Positions 8,328 to 22,700 of a stretch of 50,143 nt of DNA are shown in pieces. The DNA is from Chloroflexi bacterium SZAS-1 (lineage in GTDB: Bacteria; Chloroflexota; Chloroflexia; Chloroflexales; Roseiflexaceae), in contig JAFEAS010000027.1 in assembly GCA_018266315.1 (NCBI GenBank), forward strand, positions 35,691 to 85,833, in the 5' to 3' direction. The notes beneath the pieces are model-generated. The model worked only from the letters and a program-made list of their open reading frames with translations. It was not told the origin of the DNA and made no database searches. How positions within the stretch are numbered: the first letter of the stretch is position 1; the number at the start of each line of letters is the position of its first letter. The position numbers were made by a program, and so were the translations under genes.

Positions 8328-9008
8328 CTACTTTACAGGTTTCACAACCGTGACATGGTTCGTGATATCGTAGGTGCCTACATCGTAGACCGGATCACTG
8401 AGTGTGAGGGCTTGCTGCACCTCAAAGACGCTTCGAATCGTATATTCGCGCGGCGTTAGATCTTTGATCGCAACATTCCAGATTCGAATAAAGAAATTGT
8501 TATTGTCCGCCGTAGAATCGACCGTGCCAAAGCTCTTCAGGTCGATTTCCTGGCCATCCAGGTAGACGCGCCATTTCATCTTCGACCAATTATCCTCGAG
8601 CTCTTCTGCTGTCTCTGCGCCCCACCCAATGCCGAGCATATGCATCGGCGCCAGCGCTACCGGGCACTTAAAATCGTAGACGCCAGGCTTTCTGACCGTA
8701 TACCCTAGACAATTATCGGTCATCGTACCATTCGTATCCTGTGCCGGAGCAGGAATGACCAGCGTTACCTCACCGACCTTGTCGCCTGGCTCGAGCAGCT
8801 TGGATGTCGGCAGGGCCGTAGCCGTAACGCTTGCTGAAGGCAGCGCTGTGGCTGCTGCCGCAGGTGACGTTGCAGAATTGGTGGCAGGTGATGCGCCGCA
8901 TGCCGCGAGCAAGAGGCCGAGCAGGCCGACACGTCCCATACGCACGAACGAGTGCTTACGCCCTCCAACACGAGCAGCGGGCGATACCCAGGTGCTGATG
9001 AGGTTCAT
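8328..9008 (-). CDS. Predicted lipoprotein of unknown family
   Basis: The protein has 226 residues. The start at ATG 9008 has GGGG upstream. A basic N-region is followed by a hydrophobic stretch and a lipobox L-A-A-C with C37 as the lipidation site. A later start at M24 would leave only a 13-residue signal. After the Cys comes an Ala/Thr/Ser/Pro-rich linker (about 38-70), as in surface lipoproteins, then a compact domain of about 150 residues with two Cys (around NCLGYTV and DFKCPVAL) that could form a disulfide. I do not recognise the domain. It is divergent from the HTH-kinase-WD40 gene and shares a 172-bp control region with it. It lies inside the block flanked by 94-bp direct repeats, so the two genes may travel and work together; that link is inferred. 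Confidence 0.75.
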   Translation of the reverse strand: MNLISTWVSPAARVGGRKHSFVRMGRVGLLGLLLAACGASPATNSATSPAAAATALPSASVTATALPTSKLLEPGDKVGEVTLVIPAPAQDTNGTMTDNCLGYTVRKPGVYDFKCPVALAPMHMLGIGWGAETAEELEDNWSKMKWRVYLDGQEIDLKSFGTVDSTADNNNFFIRIWNVAIKDLTPREYTIRSVFEVQQALTLSDPVYDVGTYDITNHVTVVKPVK

Positions 9009-9097
9009 AGATGCCCCACTTGTTTTAATCGGCGGAAGATAGCCCTTATTACAGCATAATCGCGCCCGGAAATGAAGCTGCGCGGGGCTACTGGCGG

Positions 9098-9148
9098 GTA
9101 TACAAAATGGTATACAGCCCTTTGCAATGCAGGAAATCTCATGTATAC
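9098..9148. promoter_or_regulatory. Three GTATAC sites, candidate operator
   Basis: GTATAC, itself a palindrome, occurs at 9098-9103, 9110-9115 and 9143-9148, all between the divergent lipoprotein and kinase genes. The first two are separated by AAAATG. The third overlaps the likely -10 element of the kinase gene. The kinase protein begins with an XRE-type HTH, so self-regulation through these sites is plausible. No binding data exist here. Confidence 0.45.
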
Positions 9149-9149
9149 T
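9122..9149 (+). promoter_or_regulatory. Candidate promoter of the HTH-kinase gene
   Basis: TTGCAA (9122-9127), a 16-base spacer and TATACT (9144-9149) precede the ATG at 9181 by a suitable distance. The -10 overlaps the third GTATAC site. The -35 match is only fair. Confidence 0.45.
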
Positions 9150-9180
9150 CTGGGCAAGCAGTTCCGCTGCAGGAGCCTAT

Positions 9181-13995
<4,815 letters not shown>

Positions 13996-14100
13996 CGTTC
14001 CTGTCCAGTTCGGACGCAGGCACAGGCTCAGGCACGCAGCCGGTGATGAGGAGGCTGCGTCTACCCAAAGAACCTTCTTTCTCGGCACCGGCGGAGCGGC

Positions 14101-14194
14101 GGTACCTATGCGCGCCTGTTCGAGATGCAGGCGGCGGGGTATCGGTGAGGGCAGCATGTTGAGGCGTGCCGTCGGCACGTCTCTATACCCTGCC
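14101..14194 (+). pseudogene. 94-bp direct repeat, copy 2 (remnant of an ABC gene 3' end)
   Basis: The segment still encodes the exact last 16 residues of the ABC exporter plus its stop (G-T-Y-A-R-L ... A-A-G-Y-R-stop), then a decayed form of the hairpin. Upstream, no ABC sequence is left. Compared with 8173-8266 there are 7 differences: one silent in the coding part and six in the hairpin, which now has about three mismatches and two G-U pairs. The last base is the first base of the stop-codon complement of the convergent DUF2298 gene. It may still act as a terminator hairpin for that gene. Confidence 0.85.
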
Positions 14195-16707
14195 TACTTC
14201 CGCACTTTATAGATGATGACATCGCCGCTCTGGAACGCCACATCGCCCAGCTGCGCCAGCTTGGCTAGCCCCTCGGGCGGGTAGGTAGCGCGCTCGGCGG
14301 CACCGACATAGATATAATCGACGTTGTATTTCCCGAGTAGCTCAGCGGCGCGCGTCGTATCAGTGTCGCTATAAATCGCCGTCACATCCTCGCGGCGTGG
14401 GCCAATCAGGGCGCGCACGGTCGGGTCGCCGCCGCGCCACTGATCTTCGTGGCCGGGCCAGCCGAGGACGGTGGCGCGCCCGGTGCTCGCCGATACTGCG
14501 TTTGCGCCGATACCCGTCCCGTCGTAGTCGTTGCCCACCGCCTCAAGCACCACTGCATTGCCGGGCGTATTCGCGCGAATCCAGGCGATCGCTGCTGCGC
14601 CATCGGGCGTGTGCTCGGGCGGCGTTAACCCGGCTAGCCCCACGCGCTGCCCATCGCGGAACAGGTGCCCGGCGGTCATCCACGGGTACACCAGCGCGCC
14701 CACTAGCAGGCAGACAAACAGGCACCCGCTTGCAATCACGGCGACACGACGACCAGTCTTTGCCCTTCGTCCTTCGCCCTTCGTCCTTTGCGTGAGCCAC
14801 CATACCGCATAGCCCGCCAGCACACCCCAGATCAGCCAGGCCTGGTAGTAAAACTTAAAGATGGTATTCATACGCGAGCTGAACGCATCGCGCAGGTATA
14901 CAATTTCGGTGCCAAAGCACACCAGGCACACCAGCGCAAACGCCCACAGCACAAACGCGGCGGTTGGGTGCCGCGCCTGCGCCAGCGCCTGGAGCATGGC
15001 GTAGAGCGCGAGTGGCAGTAGCGCTAATAAAGGGAAGCCGATTGCAAAACCCAGCGCAAGTACACCGAGCGTAGCCCACGGCAGTAGTGTGCCGAACGCC
15101 AGCGGTCGCGGGCTGGTGCGGGCAATTCCAAGCGCGCTTGCTGGCGGCTGAGCCTGCGTGGCCAGGCGCGGCTGCAAAAACAGATAGGTGAGCAGCGGCA
15201 CCAGAAACAGCCCGAATATGATCAGGAAGGTGTGCAGCAGTGTGCGTGTCCAGGTCACTAGTAGCAGCGGTGAGCCGTTGCCGCCCACCAGCGAGCGGAA
15301 GGTCAGGTGGAAGGGTGCAAAGAGTAGCCCCGCCGCCAGCAGCGCCGTAAATGCCTGGCTGAAATAATGCCGCCACCAGACATTCGCCAGGATTGCGCTT
15401 GGGTCTGGTTCCGGGTTGCTGGTGGTTGCGCTACCCAGCCGGGCATACAGCAGCAGCAGCGCGCCCAGGTACAGCAGCACATAGGTTGGCAAATCCCAGC
15501 TATTGATTAAGTACAGACTGCCCAGCACAATGCCGGTGAGCATCAGCTCGGCCCAGCCGCGCCAGCCCTGCGTGTAGTTGGGCGCAGTCGGACGCGCCAG
15601 GGTTTGCAGCGCCAGTGCCAGTGCCAGCAGTCCAAAGGGCAGCGACATCACATGTGGGTGCATGTCGCCGAGCCAGAATGAGAAGAAGGGGAACTCGGTA
15701 ATCGCATAGTAGCGCGTGGCATCGCCCGGCTGCTGCGAGCTGTCCCACAGCGCGCGCGAAGGATTCCACCAGTTAAAATCCGCCGCCATGTCGGTTGGTG
15801 TGATAGCGGTTGTTGCTTGCTTGTCGCCCCAGGCGGTGTATGGCTGCTCAAGCGTGAGCGGTGCGCGTGCGCCCAGGCCGTTCGCCACCGCGCGCACAAA
15901 ATCGCGCTGGCCTAGCGCAAACACATCGGGCGAACCCGTGATGATTTCGAGCGCGCCGCCCTGGTTGCCCGCAAATAGCACCAGCACTAGCGTAAGCAGC
16001 ACTGCGCTGATACGCCCGCCAGCCCCACGCCACCGCTGATGAGCGTGTTCAGTATGTGAGGACGCTTGTCGGCTGCCGGTCGTCAGTTCAATCAGGTTCA
16101 CCATCAGCCCGGCGATGCCCAGCGCAGTGAGCGCGAAGATCGAGGCCAGCGCCAGATTATAGGCTACACCCGCACCGATGCCGCTTGCCAGCGAGAGCAG
16201 CGCCATCAGCAGGTAGCCGAAATAATAATAGTTGATACTATAGCCCGCTAACCAGGGGTCGTGCGGTGGGAAGTTGCCGCTCACCCGAATCGCGTTGAAT
16301 AGCGCATAGTCCATGGGGCGCTCGGTGCCCCATGGGTCGGGCTGGTAGCTGCGTAAGAGCACAAGAAAGAGCAGTGCCAGGGCAAAAGTTAGCTCGTAAC
16401 CCAGCACGCGCCGCCAGTTTGCCGCCAGCCATGAGCGCAACGCCGTAAGTCCGCGCCTGCCACCACCCAGGGCAATGCCCAGCCCACCTACCGCCAGCGC
16501 ACAGCCAATAATCAGGCCGCGCCCAAACGGTGCCAGCCCGAGCATCGCCAGCAGCCATGCCAGGTAGCCCGTAAGCAGCAGCCCCAGGGTTTTGCCAAAC
16601 GCATAGCCGCGATCGGGCAGTGCGCGTAAGAGCCACTGGGCGATTGGCAGCCCAAGCACGCCAAACAGCTGAATTGTTAGCCACCAGACAAAAATATCTT
16701 TAATCAC
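14194..16707 (-). CDS. DUF2298 (Chlor_Arch_YYY) polytopic membrane protein
   Basis: The 837-residue protein starts at GTG 16707, 30 bases after the stop of the giant gene on the same strand, so the two are probably co-transcribed. It carries the family hallmarks: the N-terminal LPDRGYAFGKTLGLLL, the triple-Tyr motif in YSINYYYFGY, EFPFFSFWLGDMHPHVMSLP, NSWDLPTY and RMNTIFKFYYQAW. A C-terminal soluble region follows the last helix (AWIRANTPGNAVVLEA, VLGWPGHE, YIYVGAAERATYP). The role of the family is not established. Its GT-C-like layout (many helices plus an outer domain) and its fusion to a PMT-like domain next door suggest sugar transfer at the cell envelope. A 14-bp tandem repeat (14761-14788) encodes part of a cytoplasmic loop. 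The stop codon abuts the second copy of the 94-bp repeat. Confidence 0.88.
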   Translation of the reverse strand: MIKDIFVWWLTIQLFGVLGLPIAQWLLRALPDRGYAFGKTLGLLLTGYLAWLLAMLGLAPFGRGLIIGCALAVGGLGIALGGGRRGLTALRSWLAANWRRVLGYELTFALALLFLVLLRSYQPDPWGTERPMDYALFNAIRVSGNFPPHDPWLAGYSINYYYFGYLLMALLSLASGIGAGVAYNLALASIFALTALGIAGLMVNLIELTTGSRQASSHTEHAHQRWRGAGGRISAVLLTLVLVLFAGNQGGALEIITGSPDVFALGQRDFVRAVANGLGARAPLTLEQPYTAWGDKQATTAITPTDMAADFNWWNPSRALWDSSQQPGDATRYYAITEFPFFSFWLGDMHPHVMSLPFGLLALALALQTLARPTAPNYTQGWRGWAELMLTGIVLGSLYLINSWDLPTYVLLYLGALLLLYARLGSATTSNPEPDPSAILANVWWRHYFSQAFTALLAAGLLFAPFHLTFRSLVGGNGSPLLLVTWTRTLLHTFLIIFGLFLVPLLTYLFLQPRLATQAQPPASALGIARTSPRPLAFGTLLPWATLGVLALGFAIGFPLLALLPLALYAMLQALAQARHPTAAFVLWAFALVCLVCFGTEIVYLRDAFSSRMNTIFKFYYQAWLIWGVLAGYAVWWLTQRTKGEGRRAKTGRRVAVIASGCLFVCLLVGALVYPWMTAGHLFRDGQRVGLAGLTPPEHTPDGAAAIAWIRANTPGNAVVLEAVGNDYDGTGIGANAVSASTGRATVLGWPGHEDQWRGGDPTVRALIGPRREDVTAIYSDTDTTRAAELLGKYNVDYIYVGAAERATYPPEGLAKLAQLGDVAFQSGDVIIYKVRK
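14761..14788. repeat. Two tandem 14-bp units inside the DUF2298 gene
   Basis: TGCCCTTCGTCCTT (14761-14774) is followed directly by CGCCCTTCGTCCTT (14775-14788). On the coding strand the repeat encodes a basic loop (TKGEGRRAK) between two membrane helices. Because 14 is not a multiple of 3, the two copies are read in different frames. Confidence 0.6.
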
Positions 16708-16737
16708 GAGCGTTTCTGTTTTAATGTAGCTGTCAGG

Positions 16738-19700
16738 TTATTTTTGCAGTCGCGTCACTGCGTCGCTGGCCTCGGTGTAGTATGGGGCGTCGGGGTTGGC
16801 AAGCAGCAGGTAGGCGCGATATTCGGCCAGTGCCGCGGTGAGGTTTTCCTGCTGCTCGTATACTTCGCCCAGGTGGTAGTGTGGCTCAGCAGCATTAGCA
16901 TCAGCGTTAATCGCCTTATTCAGCGCTTCAATCGCTTGCGGCAGGCGTTTCATTTTCAGCAGCTCGTTGCCAAGCTTATTGTAGTTCCCGGCGCTTCCAT
17001 CGGCATTGATCGCTGTCTGGTAGGCTTGAACTGCTTCGTCGAACTTGCTCGCATCACGTAGCGTATCACCATACAACTGTTGCAGCGCTACATCAGATGG
17101 GTTACGCGCCGCCGCTCCTTGCAGTATCGCCAGGGCATCGTTGTTGCGCTGTAGCTCGCGGTAGCGCTGGGCTAGCCCAAACACTACACCTGTATCGGTT
17201 GGGTTATTACGTACCTGCTGTTCCAGTTCGGCTAATGATGGTTGGTTGGTGGGCTGTTGCGGCGCAGACGGTGTTTCGGCCTGGGGCTGCAAATCGGGCA
17301 CTTTTGGCGGCGGTATGATCTCGCCCCCCGACGTGAAGGTATACACGCTGGGGTTGACTTTGAAAATCTTGACAGTTCCTTGGACAGGTTCTTGATTGTA
17401 CGCAATGCGCAAGTACGAGCCTGCCATCTGGTCGAATTTCGCTATCCCAGCTGCCGAGTAGGCGGCGCGCTCGATCTGCCCAACATACACATAGCTCACA
17501 TGATATTTCGCCAGCAGTCGCAGCGCCTGGGCAATATCGGGGGTGTTATAAATCAGCTGCACATCGCCATCGCGCTGGTCTACCGCGGTGGGGTCGTGCT
17601 GCTCGCTGGCGTGCAGCGGACTAACGATCGTTGGCAGGCCGGTGTTGGCAGCAATGCGCACGCCATAGGCACGGTAGAACCACAGGTCGGATTGCAGCAC
17701 AATCTGCGATCCACGCACATTCTCGTTGAGCCAGCGAATGGCATCCAGGTCGTCTTTCAGGCTGATCTGCGTACCCGGGCCGCCGCTCGGCTGGCCAATG
17801 TATTCTGGTAGCAGGTCGAATTGCGCCTGCTGCATAAATTCCAGGCCATCAAGGGTGGGGCCAGGCGATTCTGGGAAGCGATAGGCCAGGCGGCTGGGAA
17901 TACCAACCAGTGGGAAGACAAGCGCTAATGCCAGCAGTACAAGCATCATTGCCCAGCCCAGCGTTTGTGCGACCACGCCTGCGTGGCGTAGGCCACGCGC
18001 CAGCCAGGGAAGTGCGGCGGCGGCGGCCAGCGCCATGAGCATCCATGCCTGTAGCCCAAACTTGAACACCGTGTTCATGCGGTAAGCGTCCGATTGCGGC
18101 CCGTCCAGATGGTCGCGGATATACACAAACTCGATGCCCAACGATACCGCCCAGGCGAGCACGGCCAGCCAGAGTACAAACCATACGCGCCGGGGGAGCC
18201 GCCGGGACAGCAGCGCTGGCGCACTTGCGGCCAACAACAGTATGAGACCGACCTTCAGCAATAGCGAGCTTGCGCCAACCAGGTCGCGCGCCCCCTGATT
18301 GGTAAGCAGCACGCCTGCCAGCAGCAGCCCGATAATCATCAGGAATGTACCGAGCATGCGTGCCGAGCTACTTGTCGGCGGGCGGGCGACAATCCCTAGC
18401 ACCATATTCTGCTCGGATGTGTCAGCAGCGGGCGGTAGTACTGCATTCTGCACACTGTGCCGCCGATTGAGGAGCCGGGCGGCAATTCCACCTACCCACA
18501 TACTCAAGATGAGCAAATAGAGGCCATAGATCAGCACATACCCACTGAGTGGCGAGCCATCGCGCACCAGCCCAATGCCGGTAACTCCTGCCGGGCGAAC
18601 ATAATTCTGGAAAAATGGCAGGTAGAGCAGCAGCGCACCCAGCACAATACCAGCCGCTTGAGCCAGCCCGCCACTAAAGGTGGCAAAACGCCGCGCCGGT
18701 GTGCGCGTGCGCCAGGCACGGCCAGCCACCGCGCCAGCGAGCAGCAGCGCGTAGGTTGGCAGATCCCACGAGTTGGTGATTGCCAGTGCGCCCAGCGCCA
18801 GCGCGGCTAGCCCCCAGCGCGCCGCTAATGGCAGCCAGCCACGGCGCTTATAGCTGAGCGGCCAGCCTTCAAACAGCTCGAAGGCTAGCGCAATACACAG
18901 CAGTGCAATCGGCATGGCAATCAAATGCGGGTGCAGATCGGCGAACAAGTAGCTCCAGAAGGGAAACTCGTTGATCGTCATCAGCTTGTCGGAAGCAATG
19001 ACCCGGCTTGGGCCAACAAACCACGAACCAAGCCGCTCGCCAAAGCCGCTAAGCCCGCCTTGCAGCGCTTCGCGCACTGGCCCCAGGCCCTGGCCCCAGC
19101 CTACCGGGAAGGCGGCTGCCAGGTTGCCAAGCAGCACAACAAATGCGCTGCCCACCAGCCCATAGCGCAGCCGCCCGCTGAGCCGCGCTACTACCGCAAA
19201 CGCACCAATGAATGTGAAGGCGAACAGCGTTGCAATGACAAGGTTGAAGCCTACCGCCGGATTAATGCCGGTGGCCTTGATCGGCACCGACGCCAGGAAT
19301 AGGCCATAGTAGTAGTAGTTGATGGCCCCGTCGCTGAAGAACGGATCGTAGGGCGGCATCATTGGGCTGCGCAAAATCGCATTCAGTAGCCCAAACTCAA
19401 AGGGCTTTTCGCCGCCCCAGAATGGCTGCCACAAATCGGGGTTGAAGGCGCGCAGCACCGCCATGAACGTGAATGCCGCCAGGAACAGCGCCTCAGTGAT
19501 GAGCATGGCACGCCAGTGGCTGAGGACATGCGCCCGCAGCGTCGTCCAGCTGCGGCCTAGCGCCGCCGAAATACGCCGATCGCTCGCGGCGTCGGTGCTG
19601 CGGCCCAGCCAGAAGATGAGGATGGTGTTGGCGGCGAGCACCAGCAGCAAGCCCCACAGCAAGCTCCAGCGAGTATATGCCCATAAGCCCATACTCACTG

Positions 19701-22700
19701 GCATCCATACGGCATAGCCAAGCAACAATAGCCCAACCAGTCGCGCCCAGGCCCAGCCACCGTCGGCGGCCCCGTGGCGTGGCACCGCTAGCCCGCCAAA
19801 CAGCAGCGCCGCAAGTGGGAAGCCCAGCGCCAGTATGACATACAGCGCCAGCAGCCAGAGCACAATCGCTACCGGTTCCGATTGCGCGAGCGTATTCCAG
19901 GCATATTCACGCACAGCTTTGAAGGTAAATACTGGCGCGGTCAGGCGCGTATCGCGAGGTGCGCTGAGCACCGTCGGTGTGGTTGCGAGTGTGGTTGAAA
20001 GGACGACGGGTGCGTTCCCGCCGCGCGGAATACGGTAAATGTTGGTGGCATCGCTACTATATACCCGCTCGATCTGCTGCTCGCCTGCGAGTGTCTCGAA
20101 TTTCGCCAAGCCCTGGGCAGGGTAGAGCGCGCGCTCAAGCTTGCCGACGTAGACGTATTCGATACCATACAATTGGAGCTGTTGCAGTGTGGTCGTGGAG
20201 TTCGTATCGCTGTATATTTGCTGGATAAATGCCTGCCGACCGGCCAGCACCGGGCCAACCTCGGCCACCTGGCGCTGCTGTGTTTCGTGCCAGGGCCAGC
20301 CCAGCAGGGTTGGTAGGCCCGTATATGTCGATACACGCCCGCCCCAGCGATACGCTTCAGTTTGCGCCTCAAGCACAATTGGCGTGCCCACAATGTTCTG
20401 CTGCATCCAGGCCAGCGCCGCCGCATCCTCGGTGAAATCAAACTGCTGGTTGTTTTCGGCCCAGCTGCCTTTGGCCGAGCGCATAAACGCCACACCATCG
20501 AGCGTTGGCCCAATCTGGCTGTCAATCCGATCAGCCAGGCGCGCCGGAATAGCGGTGATGGGGTACATCAGCCCGCCAGCGAGGAGCAGTACTGCCGCTG
20601 CCTGCCAGACCCAGCGGATGACAGGATGGACGAGCCTACGCCGTGCCTCCAGTGCCGACCATACGATGCTTAGCGCCAGCGCCGAAGCTAAGGCGAAGAG
20701 CACCCAGCTTTGCATACCAAACTTGAACACCGTATTCATGCGGCCAATGTCGCCCTTTGCCACCACAATTTCGGTCGCAAGTGCAATGAGTAGTGCAACG
20801 GTGCCCCACACTATTGCCAGCAGCGTTGGCAGCGGCGTGAGAGTTTCGGTTTCGGCAGCGGGTGGCGCAACCAGCTCATCGGGGCGTGGTGCAGTGAGTA
20901 GTGGTAGTTCATGATGTACATATGGCTCACTGTTGTCGTGCCCGGCCAGCGCTGTGTGCCCGGCAGTCGGGCGCGCGCGTCGTTCCAGCAAATGGTCGAA
21001 TAGAATGGCAATTGCCGCCGCCGCCAGTGGGAGCATGAGGAACAAGGCATTGGCGTGTTGCAGTACAGTAACAAGCGCGAGCACAACCGGCCCTAGCCCA
21101 ATCAGCAAGAGCAATGGTAGCCCAGCGCCGCGCCGCCAGTACAACAGCACCGCACCGCTCACCAGGAAGAATAACCACAGCCCATTCATACGCAGCATAT
21201 CGGCAGCGGGGGTTCGCGCCCCGCGCCACAGCTCGAAGCCAGCGTAATCAGTGGCGAAGCTGTGTAAGAATGGCAGGAATAGTAGTGTACTGCCAACCAG
21301 CAACCAGAGCACTGCGCCTATCCATACGAGCGCAGTATGGGGCAGGCTAGCCCCACGTTGTATATTGCGCCAGGCTATCAGGCCCAAGGTTACGCAGCCC
21401 AGTGCCAGGTAGGTTGGGAAGTCCCAGGTATTCGTGGCGCGCAGTGCCCCAATCGTTAGCGCGAGTGCGCCAAGGCCGACCAGCGTTGGTATGTAACTAC
21501 GTGCTTTGGCATTTGCTCGGGCGTTTTCTGCTTTAAGTACTGCTACCATCAGGCCGAGTGCGAGCATTGCCAGCGGCAGGGCGATCATATGCGCATGCAG
21601 ATCGGCAAAGAGGAAGGTGAAGAAAGGAAATTCATTAATCGTGCTATCTTGCACGTCCATGCCAACCAGGCGGGTTGCGTCCCAGAAGGCCCACTCGTCG
21701 CGGTCGCGGCACTGCTGCTGGCTGGCATAGCTGCTCAGAGCCTGGCATTCGGCAGGTAGCGTGGGGTCGGTTTTGGCCGAGCCGGGCAGCAGCCACAATG
21801 CCTGTGTCAGCGGGCCGATCACCACTATGAGCGCGGCAGCTAACAGGCCGGTGGTAATTGCCCGGCGCTCAATGCGGCTCCCAAGCGTCGCCCCATAGCC
21901 CGGCCGTGAAAGCAGCTGGTTACGCTCGGCTGTTCGTAGTGCAAGCAGGTTGTAGATTGCGCCCCACGCACCTAACGCGGTGAGGGCAAAAAGCGTAGGA
22001 ACGGCGAGGTTATAGGCAATGGCAGGCGCAATGCCAGTGAGCTGTACCAGCGCCCCTACAATAACAAAGCCAAAATAGTAATAATTGATAAACCCACCCG
22101 CAAACCAGGGATCGTAGGGCGGGAAGTAAGGACTTTTCACCACCGCTGTGAGGAATGCCAGATCCATGGGCTTTTCGCCGCCGCGCGCCGGGTGCCACAG
22201 GTCGGGGTTAAGCGCGCGAATAAGCACGAAGCCCAGGTAGGCAACTAAGAATAAGCCTTCGGCACTGAGCAGCGCCGCCCGCCGCTCGCGGAGGAATGTG
22301 CGCAAGGCCGCGCGGCTGCGCCAGCCCACGAGTGCGCCAGCTGTGATCAGGATACCTGCGCACAGCCAGGTGCTGAGCGTGCCAAAGGCCAGCAGGTGCA
22401 GGCTGCCGAGCAGCCAGGAGGTATAAGCCACCAGTAGTAGGGCCAGCATCTTCGCCAGGGCAAAGCCCCGATCGGGGAGGCCAGGCAGGGCCCGAAACAG
22501 CAGCGCGAACATGCTACAGCCTAGTAGCTCAAGCACCACCAGCCACGTCAGCCAGGGCGCGAAATTCGCCAGCCCGGAGGGATTGAATAACGATGACCAT
22601 GTGCCAGCATCGCGGTACGCTTGCCACTGGGTGCCGGTCAGCCGCAGCGCCGTAGGTACCCGGCTGCCGCGTAAAGAAGAAAGTTTATATACTTCGCTCC

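Noticed and set aside
9127..9180. Earlier ATG for the HTH-kinase protein
   Set aside because: It lies between the candidate -35 and -10 elements, has no ribosome site, and adds residues not belonging to the HTH.
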